The notes: generated from the sequence alone by a model not told the origin. A stretch of 64,000 bases of DNA from Hyphomicrobiales bacterium (GCA_900473745.1 UCMW01000021.1:113109-177108); one strand, 5' to 3'; positions 44,110 through 52,997 are shown, counted from the stretch's first letter. Translations and numbers: made by a program.

Positions 44110-44124
44110 TTAATTAGAACTTAA
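44110..44124. promoter_or_regulatory. CtrA-type box TTAA-N7-TTAA before the signalling operon
   Basis: TTAA at 44110-44113 and 44121-44124 with seven bases between, the exact full CtrA consensus, in an AT-rich intergenic stretch upstream of the CheY-like gene (start 43965). Confidence 0.65.
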
Positions 44125-44164
44125 GAATTTACGAAGCCTCGACTAGGCCTTGCGCGCGACCTGT

Positions 44165-44788
44165 TCAGAACAGGTCGAAGGTGAAATCGGCCGCACGGCT
44201 GCGCTGCAGAACGAGCCTGCCATTGGGCAGATCGTTGAGCTCGACCTTTGCTTCGATCTGTGCCGGAGTGAGACCGTAATGGACCCACCGGGCAATGAGT
44301 CGCCGCTCCAGTTCCTCGATCGGTGGTGCGACCATGACGGTCAGATCAAAGAGATCGGCGAGACCGGCCCAACGTCCCTGATCAAGCAGAAGATAATTGC
44401 CCTCGGCGATTACGATGCGATCCTCCGGCGCAATGCAGCGGGCTGCCGCAATCGCAAGTTCCCGCGTGCGATCGAAGACCGGCACGTAGACCTCACCGCC
44501 GGCCTTCACAGCGCGCAGCAGGTCGGTCAGTCCGCGCACATCGAAGGTGTGTGGTGCGCCCTTACGGGCAAGGTCGCCGCGCTCGTCGAGAATGGAATTG
44601 TCGAGGTGGAAGCCGTCCATCGGCAGGATCGCGCTGCGATGTCCCCTCTCTCCCAGGATCTCATGCAGGCGATCGGCAAGCGTCGACTTGCCGGCACCGG
44701 GAGGCCCGGCAACGCCAACGAGCAGACGGGCGCCCGCATGCGCCCGCCGCTCTATGTCCGATAGAAGATCGTCGAGACCTGCACTCAT
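44165..44788 (-). CDS. frcK: FrcK-type sugar/nucleoside kinase-like protein
   Basis: 207 residues. P-loop NTPase of the uridine-kinase/pantothenate-kinase class: GVAGPPGAGKSTLADRL, PMDGFHLDN, FDVRGLTDLL and EGNYLLLDQGRWAGL. In Sinorhizobium the same gene ends the frcBCAK fructose transport operon and is called a putative kinase. Overlaps frcA by four bases (ATGA). Confidence 0.88.
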   Translation of the reverse strand: MSAGLDDLLSDIERRAHAGARLLVGVAGPPGAGKSTLADRLHEILGERGHRSAILPMDGFHLDNSILDERGDLARKGAPHTFDVRGLTDLLRAVKAGGEVYVPVFDRTRELAIAAARCIAPEDRIVIAEGNYLLLDQGRWAGLADLFDLTVMVAPPIEELERRLIARWVHYGLTPAQIEAKVELNDLPNGRLVLQRSRAADFTFDLF

Positions 44789-45567
44789 GCAGCGAGGCCG
44801 GTATCCGGTGCCGGGCGCGCTCCCGTCATGAAGGCCACGGCATCCGACATGGTGTAATCCTTCGGATTGATCACGCAGAGGCGCTTGCCCAGACGGTGAA
44901 CGTGAATGCGGTCCGCCACTTCGAACACATGCGGCATGTTGTGGGAAATCAGCACGATCGGCATGCCGCGCGAGCGGACGTCGAGGATCAGCTCCAGAAC
45001 CTTGCGACTTTCCTTGACGCCGAGGGCCGCCGTCGGTTCGTCGAGGATGATCACCTTGGAGCCGAAGGCCGCCGCACGAGCGACCGCCACACCCTGGCGC
45101 TGACCGCCCGAGAGCGTTTCCACCGCCTGGTTGATGTTCTGAATGGTCATCAGGCCGAGCTCGGAGAGCTTGTCGCGGGCGATCTTCTCCATCGCCGGCC
45201 GGTCCAGCTTGCGGAAGACCGAGCCCATGATGCCCGGTTTGCGCAACTCGCGACCGAGGAACATGTTGTCGGCGATCGAAAGCGCCGGCGACAGAGCGAG
45301 GTTCTGGTAGACGGTCTCGATGCCAGCCTTGCGCGCCTCGATCGGCGAACGAAAGTTGATCTGCCGGCCTTCGAGCTTGATCTCGCCTTCATCAGGCGTG
45401 ACGGCACCCGAGATCGCCTTGATCAGCGACGACTTGCCGGCACCGTTGTCGCCGATGACGGCGAGGATTTCGCCCGGGTAGAGATCGAAGTCCGCCTGAT
45501 CGAGGGCAGTGACGCGGCCGTAACGCTTGACCAGACCGCGGGCGGTGAGAATGGGTTCCTGGGTCAT
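44785..45567 (-). CDS. frcA: Fructose ABC transporter ATP-binding protein
   Basis: 260 residues from ATG 45567. Single ABC domain (most sugar CUT2 ATPases have two): Walker A GDNGAGKSS, Q-loop YQNLAL, signature LSGGQRQGVAVARA, Walker B VIILDEPTAALG, switch ISHNMPH. The one-domain form is a known feature of FrcA. Overlaps frcC by one base. Confidence 0.92.
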   Translation of the reverse strand: MTQEPILTARGLVKRYGRVTALDQADFDLYPGEILAVIGDNGAGKSSLIKAISGAVTPDEGEIKLEGRQINFRSPIEARKAGIETVYQNLALSPALSIADNMFLGRELRKPGIMGSVFRKLDRPAMEKIARDKLSELGLMTIQNINQAVETLSGGQRQGVAVARAAAFGSKVIILDEPTAALGVKESRKVLELILDVRSRGMPIVLISHNMPHVFEVADRIHVHRLGKRLCVINPKDYTMSDAVAFMTGARPAPDTGLAA

Positions 45568-46649
45568 CAGCCTGCTACCTTTCTGATCCACTGGTCGATT
45601 GCGACGGCGGCAATGATGAGAACGCCGATCAACAGATAGGTCCATTGCGGGTCCGTGCCGATCAGGCGCAGGCCGAGCTGGAAGACCCCAACGATCAGGG
45701 CGCCGAAGATCATGCCGAGGATCGAGCCGCGGCCACCGAAGAGCGATATGCCGCCGATCACCACGGCGGTGATGGATTCGATATTGGCGAACTGGCCGGC
45801 AGTCGGGGAGACCGAGCCGATGCGGCCGATGAGCGCCCAGCCGGCGAGTGCGCAGATGAGGCCGGAGAGCGTGTAGACGGAGATCAGCATGCGCTTGACG
45901 TTGACACCGGCCAGTTCAGCCGCATCCGGATCGTCGCCGACCGCGTAAACGTGACGACCCCAGGCCGTGTGATTGAGCACATACCAGAGGACCGCGACCA
46001 GAAGCACCATCGCAATGACGCCATAGGTGAGCACAGCGCCGCCCATGCGAATGTTCTCGCCGAAGAACTTGAGGATCGGCGCATTCGCGTCGATGTCCTG
46101 GCTGCGGATGGTCTCGTTGGCGGAATAGAGGAAATTGGTGGCAAGCACGATCTGCCACATGCCGAGCGTCACGATGAACGGCGGCAGCTTCATGCGCGCC
46201 ACGAGCACGCCATTAATGAAACCGCAAAGACCGCCGACGACGAATCCGCACAGCACGGCGAGTTCGGGTGGCAGACCATAGCGGAAGGCGAACTGACCCA
46301 TGACCACCGAGGACAGCACCATGATGGCGCCGACCGAGAGGTCGATGCCGGCGGTCAGGATGACCAAGGTCTGAGCGGCGCCGACGATGCCGACGATCGC
46401 GACCTGCTGCAGGATCAGGGTCAGGGTGAAGGCCGAGAAGAACTTGCCGCCGAGAATGAAGCCGAAGGCCGCAACCGACAGGACCAGCACGATCAGGGCA
46501 ACGGCTGCAGGGCTCGAATGGAGGAAATGCTGGAAACGCTCCAGTGCGGTCCGCTCGTGTCGATCGAACGAGGCGACCTGGGTGGAACTGCTCGAGAGGA
46601 CCTTCTCGAATTCCTGCGGATTTCGCGTTTCGGGGTTGGCCGGCTGCAT
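45567..46649 (-). CDS. frcC: Fructose ABC transporter permease
   Basis: 360 residues. CUT2 (RbsC-like) inner-membrane permease with about ten helices: VGAAQTLVILTAGIDLSVGAIMVLSSVVMG, GFVVGGLCGFINGVLVARMKLPPFIVTLG and GGRGSILGMIFGALIVGVFQLGLRLIG. A charged N-terminal extension (about 45 residues) precedes the first helix. Belongs to frcBCAK. Confidence 0.93.
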   Translation of the reverse strand: MQPANPETRNPQEFEKVLSSSSTQVASFDRHERTALERFQHFLHSSPAAVALIVLVLSVAAFGFILGGKFFSAFTLTLILQQVAIVGIVGAAQTLVILTAGIDLSVGAIMVLSSVVMGQFAFRYGLPPELAVLCGFVVGGLCGFINGVLVARMKLPPFIVTLGMWQIVLATNFLYSANETIRSQDIDANAPILKFFGENIRMGGAVLTYGVIAMVLLVAVLWYVLNHTAWGRHVYAVGDDPDAAELAGVNVKRMLISVYTLSGLICALAGWALIGRIGSVSPTAGQFANIESITAVVIGGISLFGGRGSILGMIFGALIVGVFQLGLRLIGTDPQWTYLLIGVLIIAAVAIDQWIRKVAG

Positions 46650-46736
46650 GAGTCATCCTCCCTGCCGTTGTCGATTTTTGTCATTCCATGAAGGATACGC
46701 CAGACATGGCTGCGCACAAGGCCGGGCGTTCAGCCA

Positions 46737-46761
46737 CTGGCGGATGGAGACCATCCGCCAG
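46737..46761 (-). promoter_or_regulatory. Hairpin between frcB and frcC
   Basis: CTGGCGGATGG-AGA-CCATCCGCCAG, perfect 11-bp stem without a U run, 30 bases after the frcB stop. Likely an mRNA 3'-end stabiliser that raises frcB message above frcCAK. Confidence 0.6.
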
Positions 46762-46790
46762 CGCTGCAGTTCAGGCGCGCAAGCCGGGGA

Positions 46791-47816
46791 TCAGCCCCAG
46801 CACTTGTCCGTGCCAGCCTTGGTATCGATGGACTCGACGCCAGCGGCCGGCTTGTCGGTGACGAGGGCGACGCCCGTGTCGAAGAAGTTCTTGCCTTCGG
46901 TGGCAGCCGGCTTCTCACCGGTGTCGGCGAACTTCTTGATGGCTTCGATGCCGAGCGAGGCCATCAGCAGCGGATACTGCTGCGAGGTCGCACCGATGAC
47001 GCCTTCAGCGACGTTCTTGACACCAGGGCAACCGCCGTCGACCGACACGATCAGCACGTCACCTTCCTTGCCGACGGCCTTCAGCGCTTCATACGCGCCG
47101 GCAGCAGCCGGTTCGTTGATGGTGTGAACGACGTTGATGGACGGATCCTTCTGAAGAAGGTTTTCCATGGCGGTGCGGCCGCCTTCTTCATTGCCGTTGG
47201 TGATGTCGTGGCCGACGATGCGCGGATCGGTTTCGTCGCCGATCTTGTTGATGTCGGCGGTGTCGATGCCGAAGCCCTTCATGAAGCCCTGGTTACGCAG
47301 GACGTCGACCGACGGCTGCGAGGGGGTGAGGTTGAGGAAGGCGATCTTGGCGTCCTTGGCAGCGTCGCCGAGGGTTGCTGCAGCCCACTTGCCGATGAGT
47401 TCGCCGGCGAGAAGGTTGTCGGTCGCGAAGGTCATGTCGGCGGAGTCGATCGGCTCTAGCGGCGTGTCGAGGGCGATGACGAGGAGACCTGCATCACGAG
47501 CCTTCTGGACGGCCGGGACGATGCCCTTGGTGTCGGATGCGGTGAGCAGGATGCCCTTCGCGCCGTCGGCAATGCAGGTTTCGATGGCGGCAACCTGGCT
47601 TTCCGAGTCACCGTCGACCTTGCCGGCATAGGCCTTCAGGGTCACGCCGAGTTCGGCGGCCTTGGCGGTCGCGCCTTCCTTCATCTTGACGAAGAAGGGG
47701 TTGGTGTCGGTCTTGGTGATGAGGCAGGCGGAAACGTCGGCGGCCTGTACCGGAGCGGCGAATACAACGCCGAGGGCCAGGGTCGACAGGGCAGCAGTGA
47801 TCAGAGACTTTTTCAT
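46791..47816 (-). CDS. frcB: Fructose-binding periplasmic protein
   Basis: 341 residues from ATG 47816. Signal peptide MKKSLITAALSTLALGVVFAAPVQAAD. Type I periplasmic fold: ACLITKTDTNPFFVKMKEGA, IADGAKGILLTASDT, VIALDTPLEP, FATDNLLAGELIGKWA, VHTINEPAAAGAYEAL, SVDGGCPGVKNV. Very close to Sinorhizobium FrcB, which binds fructose, ribose and mannose. First gene of frcBCAK, divergent from frcR. Confidence 0.94.
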   Translation of the reverse strand: MKKSLITAALSTLALGVVFAAPVQAADVSACLITKTDTNPFFVKMKEGATAKAAELGVTLKAYAGKVDGDSESQVAAIETCIADGAKGILLTASDTKGIVPAVQKARDAGLLVIALDTPLEPIDSADMTFATDNLLAGELIGKWAAATLGDAAKDAKIAFLNLTPSQPSVDVLRNQGFMKGFGIDTADINKIGDETDPRIVGHDITNGNEEGGRTAMENLLQKDPSINVVHTINEPAAAGAYEALKAVGKEGDVLIVSVDGGCPGVKNVAEGVIGATSQQYPLLMASLGIEAIKKFADTGEKPAATEGKNFFDTGVALVTDKPAAGVESIDTKAGTDKCWG

Positions 47817-47957
47817 TTGGTATTCCTCCCGAATGGTGTCGGCCAGCTCCTCCGGCCGCAATGCTTCGGCACGGATCACCGCTTGGCGATCCGATCAGGC
47901 GCCATCAGGCACCCACTCCTCCACGACCTCATTTAGAACATCAGAACATTTCCGCTG

Positions 47958-47992
47958 TCAATAAATAAATCCAGTTGAATTATTAAATCGGT
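47958..47992. promoter_or_regulatory. AT-rich imperfect dyad between frcB and frcR
   Basis: AATAAAT then CC-AG-TTG and AATTATT form an imperfect inverted repeat in the divergent region. It is a plausible FrcR operator; not supported by a known motif. Confidence 0.3.
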
Positions 47993-48046
47993 GTGACATT
48001 CTGCGGGGGCTTTCGTAAAAGGAAGCGGTCGGGAGGAGCGACCTTA

Positions 48047-49291
48047 GTGTCACAGGATGATCATGCAAGACTGGCGGATCCGGCGCCCAGGGTAAGTGCC
48101 GGCGGCGGCTCGAACCAGGTGCGCGTGCGCGCCTACAACGAGCGGCTTGTGCTGTCGCTCGTCCGGCAAAACCCGGGATGTTCCAAGGCCGATATCGCCC
48201 GCTTGACCGGACTTTCCGCACAAACCGTCTCGGTCATCATGCGCTCGCTCGAGAGCGACGAACTTTTGATGCGCGGCGAGCCCATTCGCGGCCGCGTCGG
48301 GCAACCGTCCATACCGATGTTCATCAATCCGGATGCCGTCTTCTCTTTCGGCGTGAAAATCGGCCGCCGCAGCGCCGACCTCGTACTCATGGATTTCGCC
48401 GGCAAGATCAGCAAACAGCGGCACCGGACCTACCGCTACCCGCATCCCGACCATCTCCTGCCCTTCATCTGCGACGGCATCGCCGAGATGGAAGCGGACA
48501 TGGACGAGACGATGCGGACCCGTATTGCCGGCATCGGCATTGCCGCCCCCTTCGAATTGTGGAACTGGGCTGAGGAAGTCGGTGCGCCCGAGGGCGCCAT
48601 GGAGATCTGGCGGCATGTCGACCTTCAGGGTGAGGTCCAGACGCGGATGTCGCATCCCGTCTACCTGCGCAACGATGCCACCAGCGCCTGCGGCGCGGAA
48701 CTCGTCTTCGGCGCCGGCCAGCGCTATCCCGATTTCGTCTATTTCTACATCGGCTCCTTCATCGGCGGCGGCATCGTCGTCAATTCTGCGCTCTTCGTCG
48801 GCCGCACCGGGACTGCCGGCGCCATCGGCCCCCTCCCCGTGCGCGACAAACACGGCGAGACACGCCAGCTGCTCGACATCGCTTCGATCTTCGTTCTGGA
48901 AAACCTGCTGCGCGAGCGCGGCATCGATCCGCAGCCGCTCTGGTATGCAGCGGAAGAATGGATCGACTTCGGTGAACCGCTGGAGATCTGGCTGCAGGAC
49001 ACGGCAGCAGCACTCGCCCAGGCCGTGATCGCGGCCGCCTCGATCATCGACTTTGCCGCTGCCATCATCGACGGAGGCTTCCCCGCATGGGTGCGCCACC
49101 GCCTGGTCAAGGCTACCATCGAGGCGATGAACCGTCTCGACCTTCAGGGCGTCGTCATTCCCGACATCGTCGAAGGCGAGGTCGGAGACCAGGCCCGTGC
49201 CATCGGCGGCGCCAGCCTGCCGATCTTCGACCGCTATCTCATCGACCAAACCGTATTGTTCAAGGACACCGCCCATGCTGAAGGGAATTGA
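48047..49291 (+). CDS. frcR: ROK family transcriptional regulator of fructose uptake
   Basis: 414 residues from GTG 48047 (GGAGGAG nine bases upstream). An N-terminal winged helix (about 20-70: VRVRAYNERLVLSLVRQNPGCSKADIARLTGLSAQTVSVIM) precedes a ROK sugar-sensing domain with IAAPFELW, YLRNDATSACGAELVFG, YIGSFIGGGIVVN and GRTGTAGAIGPLPV. Divergent from frcBCAK, matching FrcR of Sinorhizobium, the repressor of that operon. Confidence 0.92.
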   Translation: MSQDDHARLADPAPRVSAGGGSNQVRVRAYNERLVLSLVRQNPGCSKADIARLTGLSAQTVSVIMRSLESDELLMRGEPIRGRVGQPSIPMFINPDAVFSFGVKIGRRSADLVLMDFAGKISKQRHRTYRYPHPDHLLPFICDGIAEMEADMDETMRTRIAGIGIAAPFELWNWAEEVGAPEGAMEIWRHVDLQGEVQTRMSHPVYLRNDATSACGAELVFGAGQRYPDFVYFYIGSFIGGGIVVNSALFVGRTGTAGAIGPLPVRDKHGETRQLLDIASIFVLENLLRERGIDPQPLWYAAEEWIDFGEPLEIWLQDTAAALAQAVIAAASIIDFAAAIIDGGFPAWVRHRLVKATIEAMNRLDLQGVVIPDIVEGEVGDQARAIGGASLPIFDRYLIDQTVLFKDTAHAEGN

Positions 49292-49703
49292 TCCCCTCCT
49301 GAGCCCCGAGCTCCTCGCCACCCTGCGCGCCATGGGTCACGGCGACGAAATCGCCATCGTCGACGGCAATTATCCGGCGCTCGAACATGCAAGGCGCCTG
49401 GTGCGACTGGACGGCCATTACCTCGTGCCTGTGCTGAACGCGATCCTCAGCATCATGCCGATCGATGATTTCGTGCCGGAAGCAATCTTCCGCTCCGTGG
49501 TCGGCGGAAAGCCGGACCAGATCGATCCCGTGCACCAGGAAATCATCGACTGTTGCGCAAAGCACGAGCCGAAAGTGCCGGTCACGAAGCTGATCGGCGC
49601 GGATTTCTACAATAGGGTGAAGGCCGCGCACACGGTCGTGCAGACCGGCGAGCCGCGTCTCTACGCCAACGTCATCCTGCGCAAGGGCGTGATCTACCCG
49701 TAA
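49275..49703 (+). CDS. RbsD/FucU family sugar mutarotase
   Basis: 142 residues from ATG 49275, overlapping the frcR end by 17 bases. Family features: LKGIDPLLSPELLATLRAMGHGDEIAIVDGNYPA (catalytic H and D), KLIGADFYNRVKAAHTVVQTGEPRLYANVILRKGV. FucU/RbsD enzymes interconvert pyranose and other sugar ring forms. Co-translation with frcR suggests it prepares the sugar taken up by FrcBCA. Confidence 0.9.
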   Translation: MLKGIDPLLSPELLATLRAMGHGDEIAIVDGNYPALEHARRLVRLDGHYLVPVLNAILSIMPIDDFVPEAIFRSVVGGKPDQIDPVHQEIIDCCAKHEPKVPVTKLIGADFYNRVKAAHTVVQTGEPRLYANVILRKGVIYP

Positions 49704-49712
49704 GACCGGAAC

Positions 49713-50447
49713 TCAGCCTTCGAGGGCGCGCGAAATCCGTCGGGACAGTTCCACGGGATTCTTCAGAACGATGGCGCGGCTGGTGCGCTCCACCAGCTGC
49801 TCGCGCGCCAGTCTCGACATTTCACGCGACACCGTCTCGCGGCTTGCACCGATATGCTCGGCCAGTTCCGCATGCACGAGCGGCGGCGAGATTATGCGTT
49901 CGCGACCGCCGTCGTTGCGCACCCGCGAAAGCCTGAGCAGCGTGTTGTAGAGCCGGTGCTTCGTGTCGAGGAAAGACAGTTCCGACAGGCGGTCGTTCAT
50001 GGCGCGGATGCGCTTGGACAGGAGCTGCAGCAGCGTCAGCGCCACGTCCGCTCTCTGTCGCAGGATGTCGTGGAAAACGATGCAGGGGATCACGGTGACC
50101 GTGGCATCGCTGACGGCCATCAGGCTCGCCGAGCGCGCCATGTCGTCGATGGCGGACTGTTCGCCCAAGATGTCGCCGCGCTTGAAGCTGCCTAGAATGG
50201 CTTCCTTGCCGACCGAAAACCGCAGCACGGCGCGAATCTCTCCGGTCTGGACGATGAAGACATCCTTGGACATGTCTTCGAAATCGACGAGACTTTCGCC
50301 GGCACTCAAGGTGCGCGAATGGCAGCGCGCCAGCCATTCGCGGTCTTCTTCCGGGGTCAGGCCAGCAAAGATTCCACATCCGCGCAGTGTCGGAAGCGTG
50401 TTTGCCGGGAGCGGCAGGGGAGAACCTGTCGAAGCGTTTGCTTTCAT
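49713..50447 (-). CDS. Crp/Fnr family transcriptional regulator
   Basis: 244 residues. Cyclic-nucleotide-binding-like beta roll at about 22-140 (GCGIFAGLTPEE, SLVDFEDMSKDVFIVQTGEIRAVLRFSVGKEAILGSFKRGDILGEQSAIDD), a long dimer helix, and a winged helix-turn-helix at about 178-230 (HAELAEHIGASRETVSREMSRLAREQLV). No FNR-type cysteine cluster at the N-terminus, so not an oxygen-sensing Fe-S protein. Ligand unknown. 9 bases from the convergent mutarotase gene. Confidence 0.9.
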   Translation of the reverse strand: MKANASTGSPLPLPANTLPTLRGCGIFAGLTPEEDREWLARCHSRTLSAGESLVDFEDMSKDVFIVQTGEIRAVLRFSVGKEAILGSFKRGDILGEQSAIDDMARSASLMAVSDATVTVIPCIVFHDILRQRADVALTLLQLLSKRIRAMNDRLSELSFLDTKHRLYNTLLRLSRVRNDGGRERIISPPLVHAELAEHIGASRETVSREMSRLAREQLVERTSRAIVLKNPVELSRRISRALEG

Positions 50448-50604
50448 TTACGGATTACTTGTCGCATTCATGTCTATGAAGCTTACTTATTCGCTCGCGT
50501 CGATCGATAGCAAGATGCCGGAAATCAAGACCCTTACAATTCGGCTACCAGATATCATCGAATTTCATTCAATTTGGAACAATGCAGAAACCAAACTGAA
50601 AAAG

Positions 50605-51645
50605 TCAACCAATCGCCCCTGACGACGGCCCCCAGACATCGGTCAGCGCAAAGCCGTGCTCGAAGGGATCGAAAGGGTCCAGCGCCACCTGATGCAGGCC
50701 GAAGGTGAAGCCGCGGCCACTGATCGTCGGAATGACGGCCGGGCGGCCGGCGACCTCGGAAACAGCGGCGAGACCGACTTCGAACTCGGAGCCGATGATC
50801 GAACGCGACAGCATCACATCGCCGACCTTGACCTTGCCGCGCGCATGCAGCGTCGCCAGATTGGCCGAGTTGCCGGTGCCACAGGGGGACCGATCGACGC
50901 GCCCCGGCCACATCGTGGTGCAGGTGCGGATCGCGCCATCGGGATCAACGTCGCGGAACATGACATAGGCGACGCCCGAGATCGCGGGGATCTCCGGATG
51001 GACCACCGGGATCTTCCGGTTGATCTCTTCCTTGAGGATCATGCCGGCTTCGACCAGCGCCCGCGCATTGCCCTTCTCGATGGTCAATCCCACCTGAGCG
51101 ACATCAACAAGCGCATAGAAAATGCCGCCATAACTCAGGTCGAAGGTGATGCGGCCCCATTGCTCGGTGTCGAGCGAAACATCCAGCTCGTGGACGAAGG
51201 ACGGGACCATGGTGAGCTTCACCCGTTCGCAGCGTCCGTCCCGGCAGGTGGCCGTCGCCTTGACCAGACCGGCTGCCGTTTCCAGCATGACGATCGTCTC
51301 CGGCTCCTGCATCTCGACCATGCCGCTTTCGAGAAGTGCCGTCGTTACGCAGATCGAGTTGGAGCCGGAGCTCGCATGGGCCTGGTCCGGCTGCAGGATG
51401 ACGAAGGCCGCATCCGCCGCCGGGTTCTTCGGCGGCAAGAGCAGGTTGACGGAGCCGATCGGCGCGCCGCGCGGCTCGAGCACCAGCATGCGCCGGAGCG
51501 CCTCGCCCTTCGGATCGGTGTTCAGCCATAGCAGCTGCTCGGCGACCGTCTCGCCGGGGATCTTCGGCACGCCACCGGTGGCAACCCTGCCGATTTCACC
51601 CTCGGCATGCACGTCGAGCAGTTGAAGCGTGCGCTTCCATCTCAT
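50605..51645 (-). CDS. Proline racemase family enzyme (hydroxyproline epimerase/dehydratase type)
   Basis: 346 residues from ATG 51645. Two-lobed proline racemase fold. One catalytic cysteine is kept (C255 in DRSPCGTGNSA); the other position is serine (S93 in ASSGSNSICV), and the usual His after Cys-Gly is also Ser. True proline racemases and 4-hydroxyproline epimerases have two cysteines, so this variant more likely acts as a trans-3-hydroxyproline dehydratase or dual enzyme. No other hydroxyproline genes are nearby. Confidence 0.85.
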   Translation of the reverse strand: MRWKRTLQLLDVHAEGEIGRVATGGVPKIPGETVAEQLLWLNTDPKGEALRRMLVLEPRGAPIGSVNLLLPPKNPAADAAFVILQPDQAHASSGSNSICVTTALLESGMVEMQEPETIVMLETAAGLVKATATCRDGRCERVKLTMVPSFVHELDVSLDTEQWGRITFDLSYGGIFYALVDVAQVGLTIEKGNARALVEAGMILKEEINRKIPVVHPEIPAISGVAYVMFRDVDPDGAIRTCTTMWPGRVDRSPCGTGNSANLATLHARGKVKVGDVMLSRSIIGSEFEVGLAAVSEVAGRPAVIPTISGRGFTFGLHQVALDPFDPFEHGFALTDVWGPSSGAIG

Positions 51646-51984
51646 GTCTTTTACCCCACAGTCGGTCGAGTTCACCGCCCCGAAGCAGTGCATCTCCATT
51701 CAAGATCACATGGACACCCGTGAGCTCAAGTGGCGACCTTGCGGTTCCCGACCTGCAACGTTGCCGAAACCTGTTAAATCAGCAAAGGGTCTTATCCAAG
51801 TGCTTTTGTTGAACAGTTCGACAAACAGCCAAGGCGGCAGAGGCGAAACATGACTGGGAGATAGCCGTCTTTTCCCTGACGCGCCACTCAAGCCCGATCC
51901 GGAAATTAACCTTTTATTAACTCTTTCCCCGCCCATGCGGCCGCCGGTGTTATCCTGCGATCAGATCTAGACTGGAGACCAGCC
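51646..51984. other. 339-base intergenic region with an inverted repeat and a CtrA-type box
   Basis: No convincing gene. It holds TTGTTGAAC-A-GTTCGACAA at 51806-51824 (8 of 9 bases symmetric), a candidate regulator site for the proline-racemase gene, and TTAA-N7-TTAA at 51906-51920 before the methyltransferase. Confidence 0.5.
51906..51920. promoter_or_regulatory. CtrA-type box TTAA-N7-TTAA before the methyltransferase
   Basis: TTAACCTTTTATTAA: exact consensus including the CC after the first half. 65 bases before ATG 51985. Confidence 0.65.
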
Positions 51985-52788
51985 ATGCACCGGATGGAGA
52001 CGATCAATCGCAAGACCTGGGAAAACGCCTGGTCGATCCGCGAATATAGCCGCAGCGAAGGTTTCCTCGACGAGGGAGAGCGAGCCGCATTCGACCATGC
52101 GACGGCGCAGGGCGGCAGGCGCATTCTCGACATCGGGATCGGCGGCGGCCGGACTGCGGGTCTTCTTGCGGATGGCCGGGACTATATCGGCATCGACTAT
52201 ACGGCGCAGATGGTAGAGCGGGCCAGAGCCAACCACCCGACATTGCGGTTCGAGCACATGGATGCGCGCGATCTGAGCGCCTTCCCAGACGCGTCGTTCG
52301 ATCTGGTCGTCTTCAGCTTCAACGGCATCGATTCCGTCGATCCCGACGGTCGAGTGCGGGTGCTGGAAGAGGTCTCTCGAGTGCTCTCTCCCGGCGGGCG
52401 TTTCGTCTTCTCGACCTTTCACAAGGACTGGCAGGGTTTCAACGCCCTGCCAGACTACCGACGGGTGGAGTGGACGATGGATCCGCTGCGACTGGGGTTC
52501 AGGCTCTATCGCTATGTCGAAGGAGGCATCCTCAAGGCCATTCGCCTCAGGAAGCATCGAACGCTTGAGGTGCGCGCCGATGACCATGCGATCCTGATGC
52601 ATGGTGCACATGATTTCGGGATCATGGTGCATGCGACGACGCGTCAACATCTTCTGGATCAACTCGGACAAGCGGGCTTTGCGGGCGAGCCGCTGCTCAT
52701 GGACAGGGACGGACACGTCCTTGGACATCAGTGGCCCAGCAGCCTGCATTTTCTATACGTGGTGGCCCAGAAACCGTTGCAGAACTGA
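51985..52788 (+). CDS. Class I SAM-dependent methyltransferase
   Basis: 267 residues. Rossmann fold of the UbiE/Methyltransf_11 type: motif I ILDIGIGGGRTAGLLA, acidic end of strand 2 IGIDYTAQMVERA, HMDARDLSAFPDASFDLVVFSFNGID and LEEVSRVLSPGGRFVFSTFHKDW. The C-terminal third (HRTLEVRADDHAILMHGAHD) is not assigned. Substrate unknown. A CtrA box in front suggests cell-cycle control. Confidence 0.88.
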   Translation: MHRMETINRKTWENAWSIREYSRSEGFLDEGERAAFDHATAQGGRRILDIGIGGGRTAGLLADGRDYIGIDYTAQMVERARANHPTLRFEHMDARDLSAFPDASFDLVVFSFNGIDSVDPDGRVRVLEEVSRVLSPGGRFVFSTFHKDWQGFNALPDYRRVEWTMDPLRLGFRLYRYVEGGILKAIRLRKHRTLEVRADDHAILMHGAHDFGIMVHATTRQHLLDQLGQAGFAGEPLLMDRDGHVLGHQWPSSLHFLYVVAQKPLQN

Positions 52789-52920
52789 GGGCTGCACATT
52801 CCAGCCTGCGGATTGCCACCCAGTGCGCCCGCCATGGCGGGCAACCGGCGACATTCGTAGACATGCGGCAATACCGCTTGCAGCTTCAGGTTCGTCTGTC
52901 AAAAATATTGGGAAGAGAAA

Positions 52921-52997
52921 TGGCGCACCCGAAGAGATTCGAACTCCTGACCCCCAGATTCGTAGTCTGGTGCTCTATCCAGCTGAGCTACGGGTGC
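52921..52997 (-). tRNA. tRNA-Arg (anticodon ACG)
   Basis: 77-nt cloverleaf on the minus strand: acceptor GCACCCG/CGGGTGC, anticodon stem CCAGA/TCTGG with loop CTACGAA giving ACG (read as ICG after deamination), T loop GTTCGAATC and encoded CCA. Reads CGU, CGC and CGA. Confidence 0.96.
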
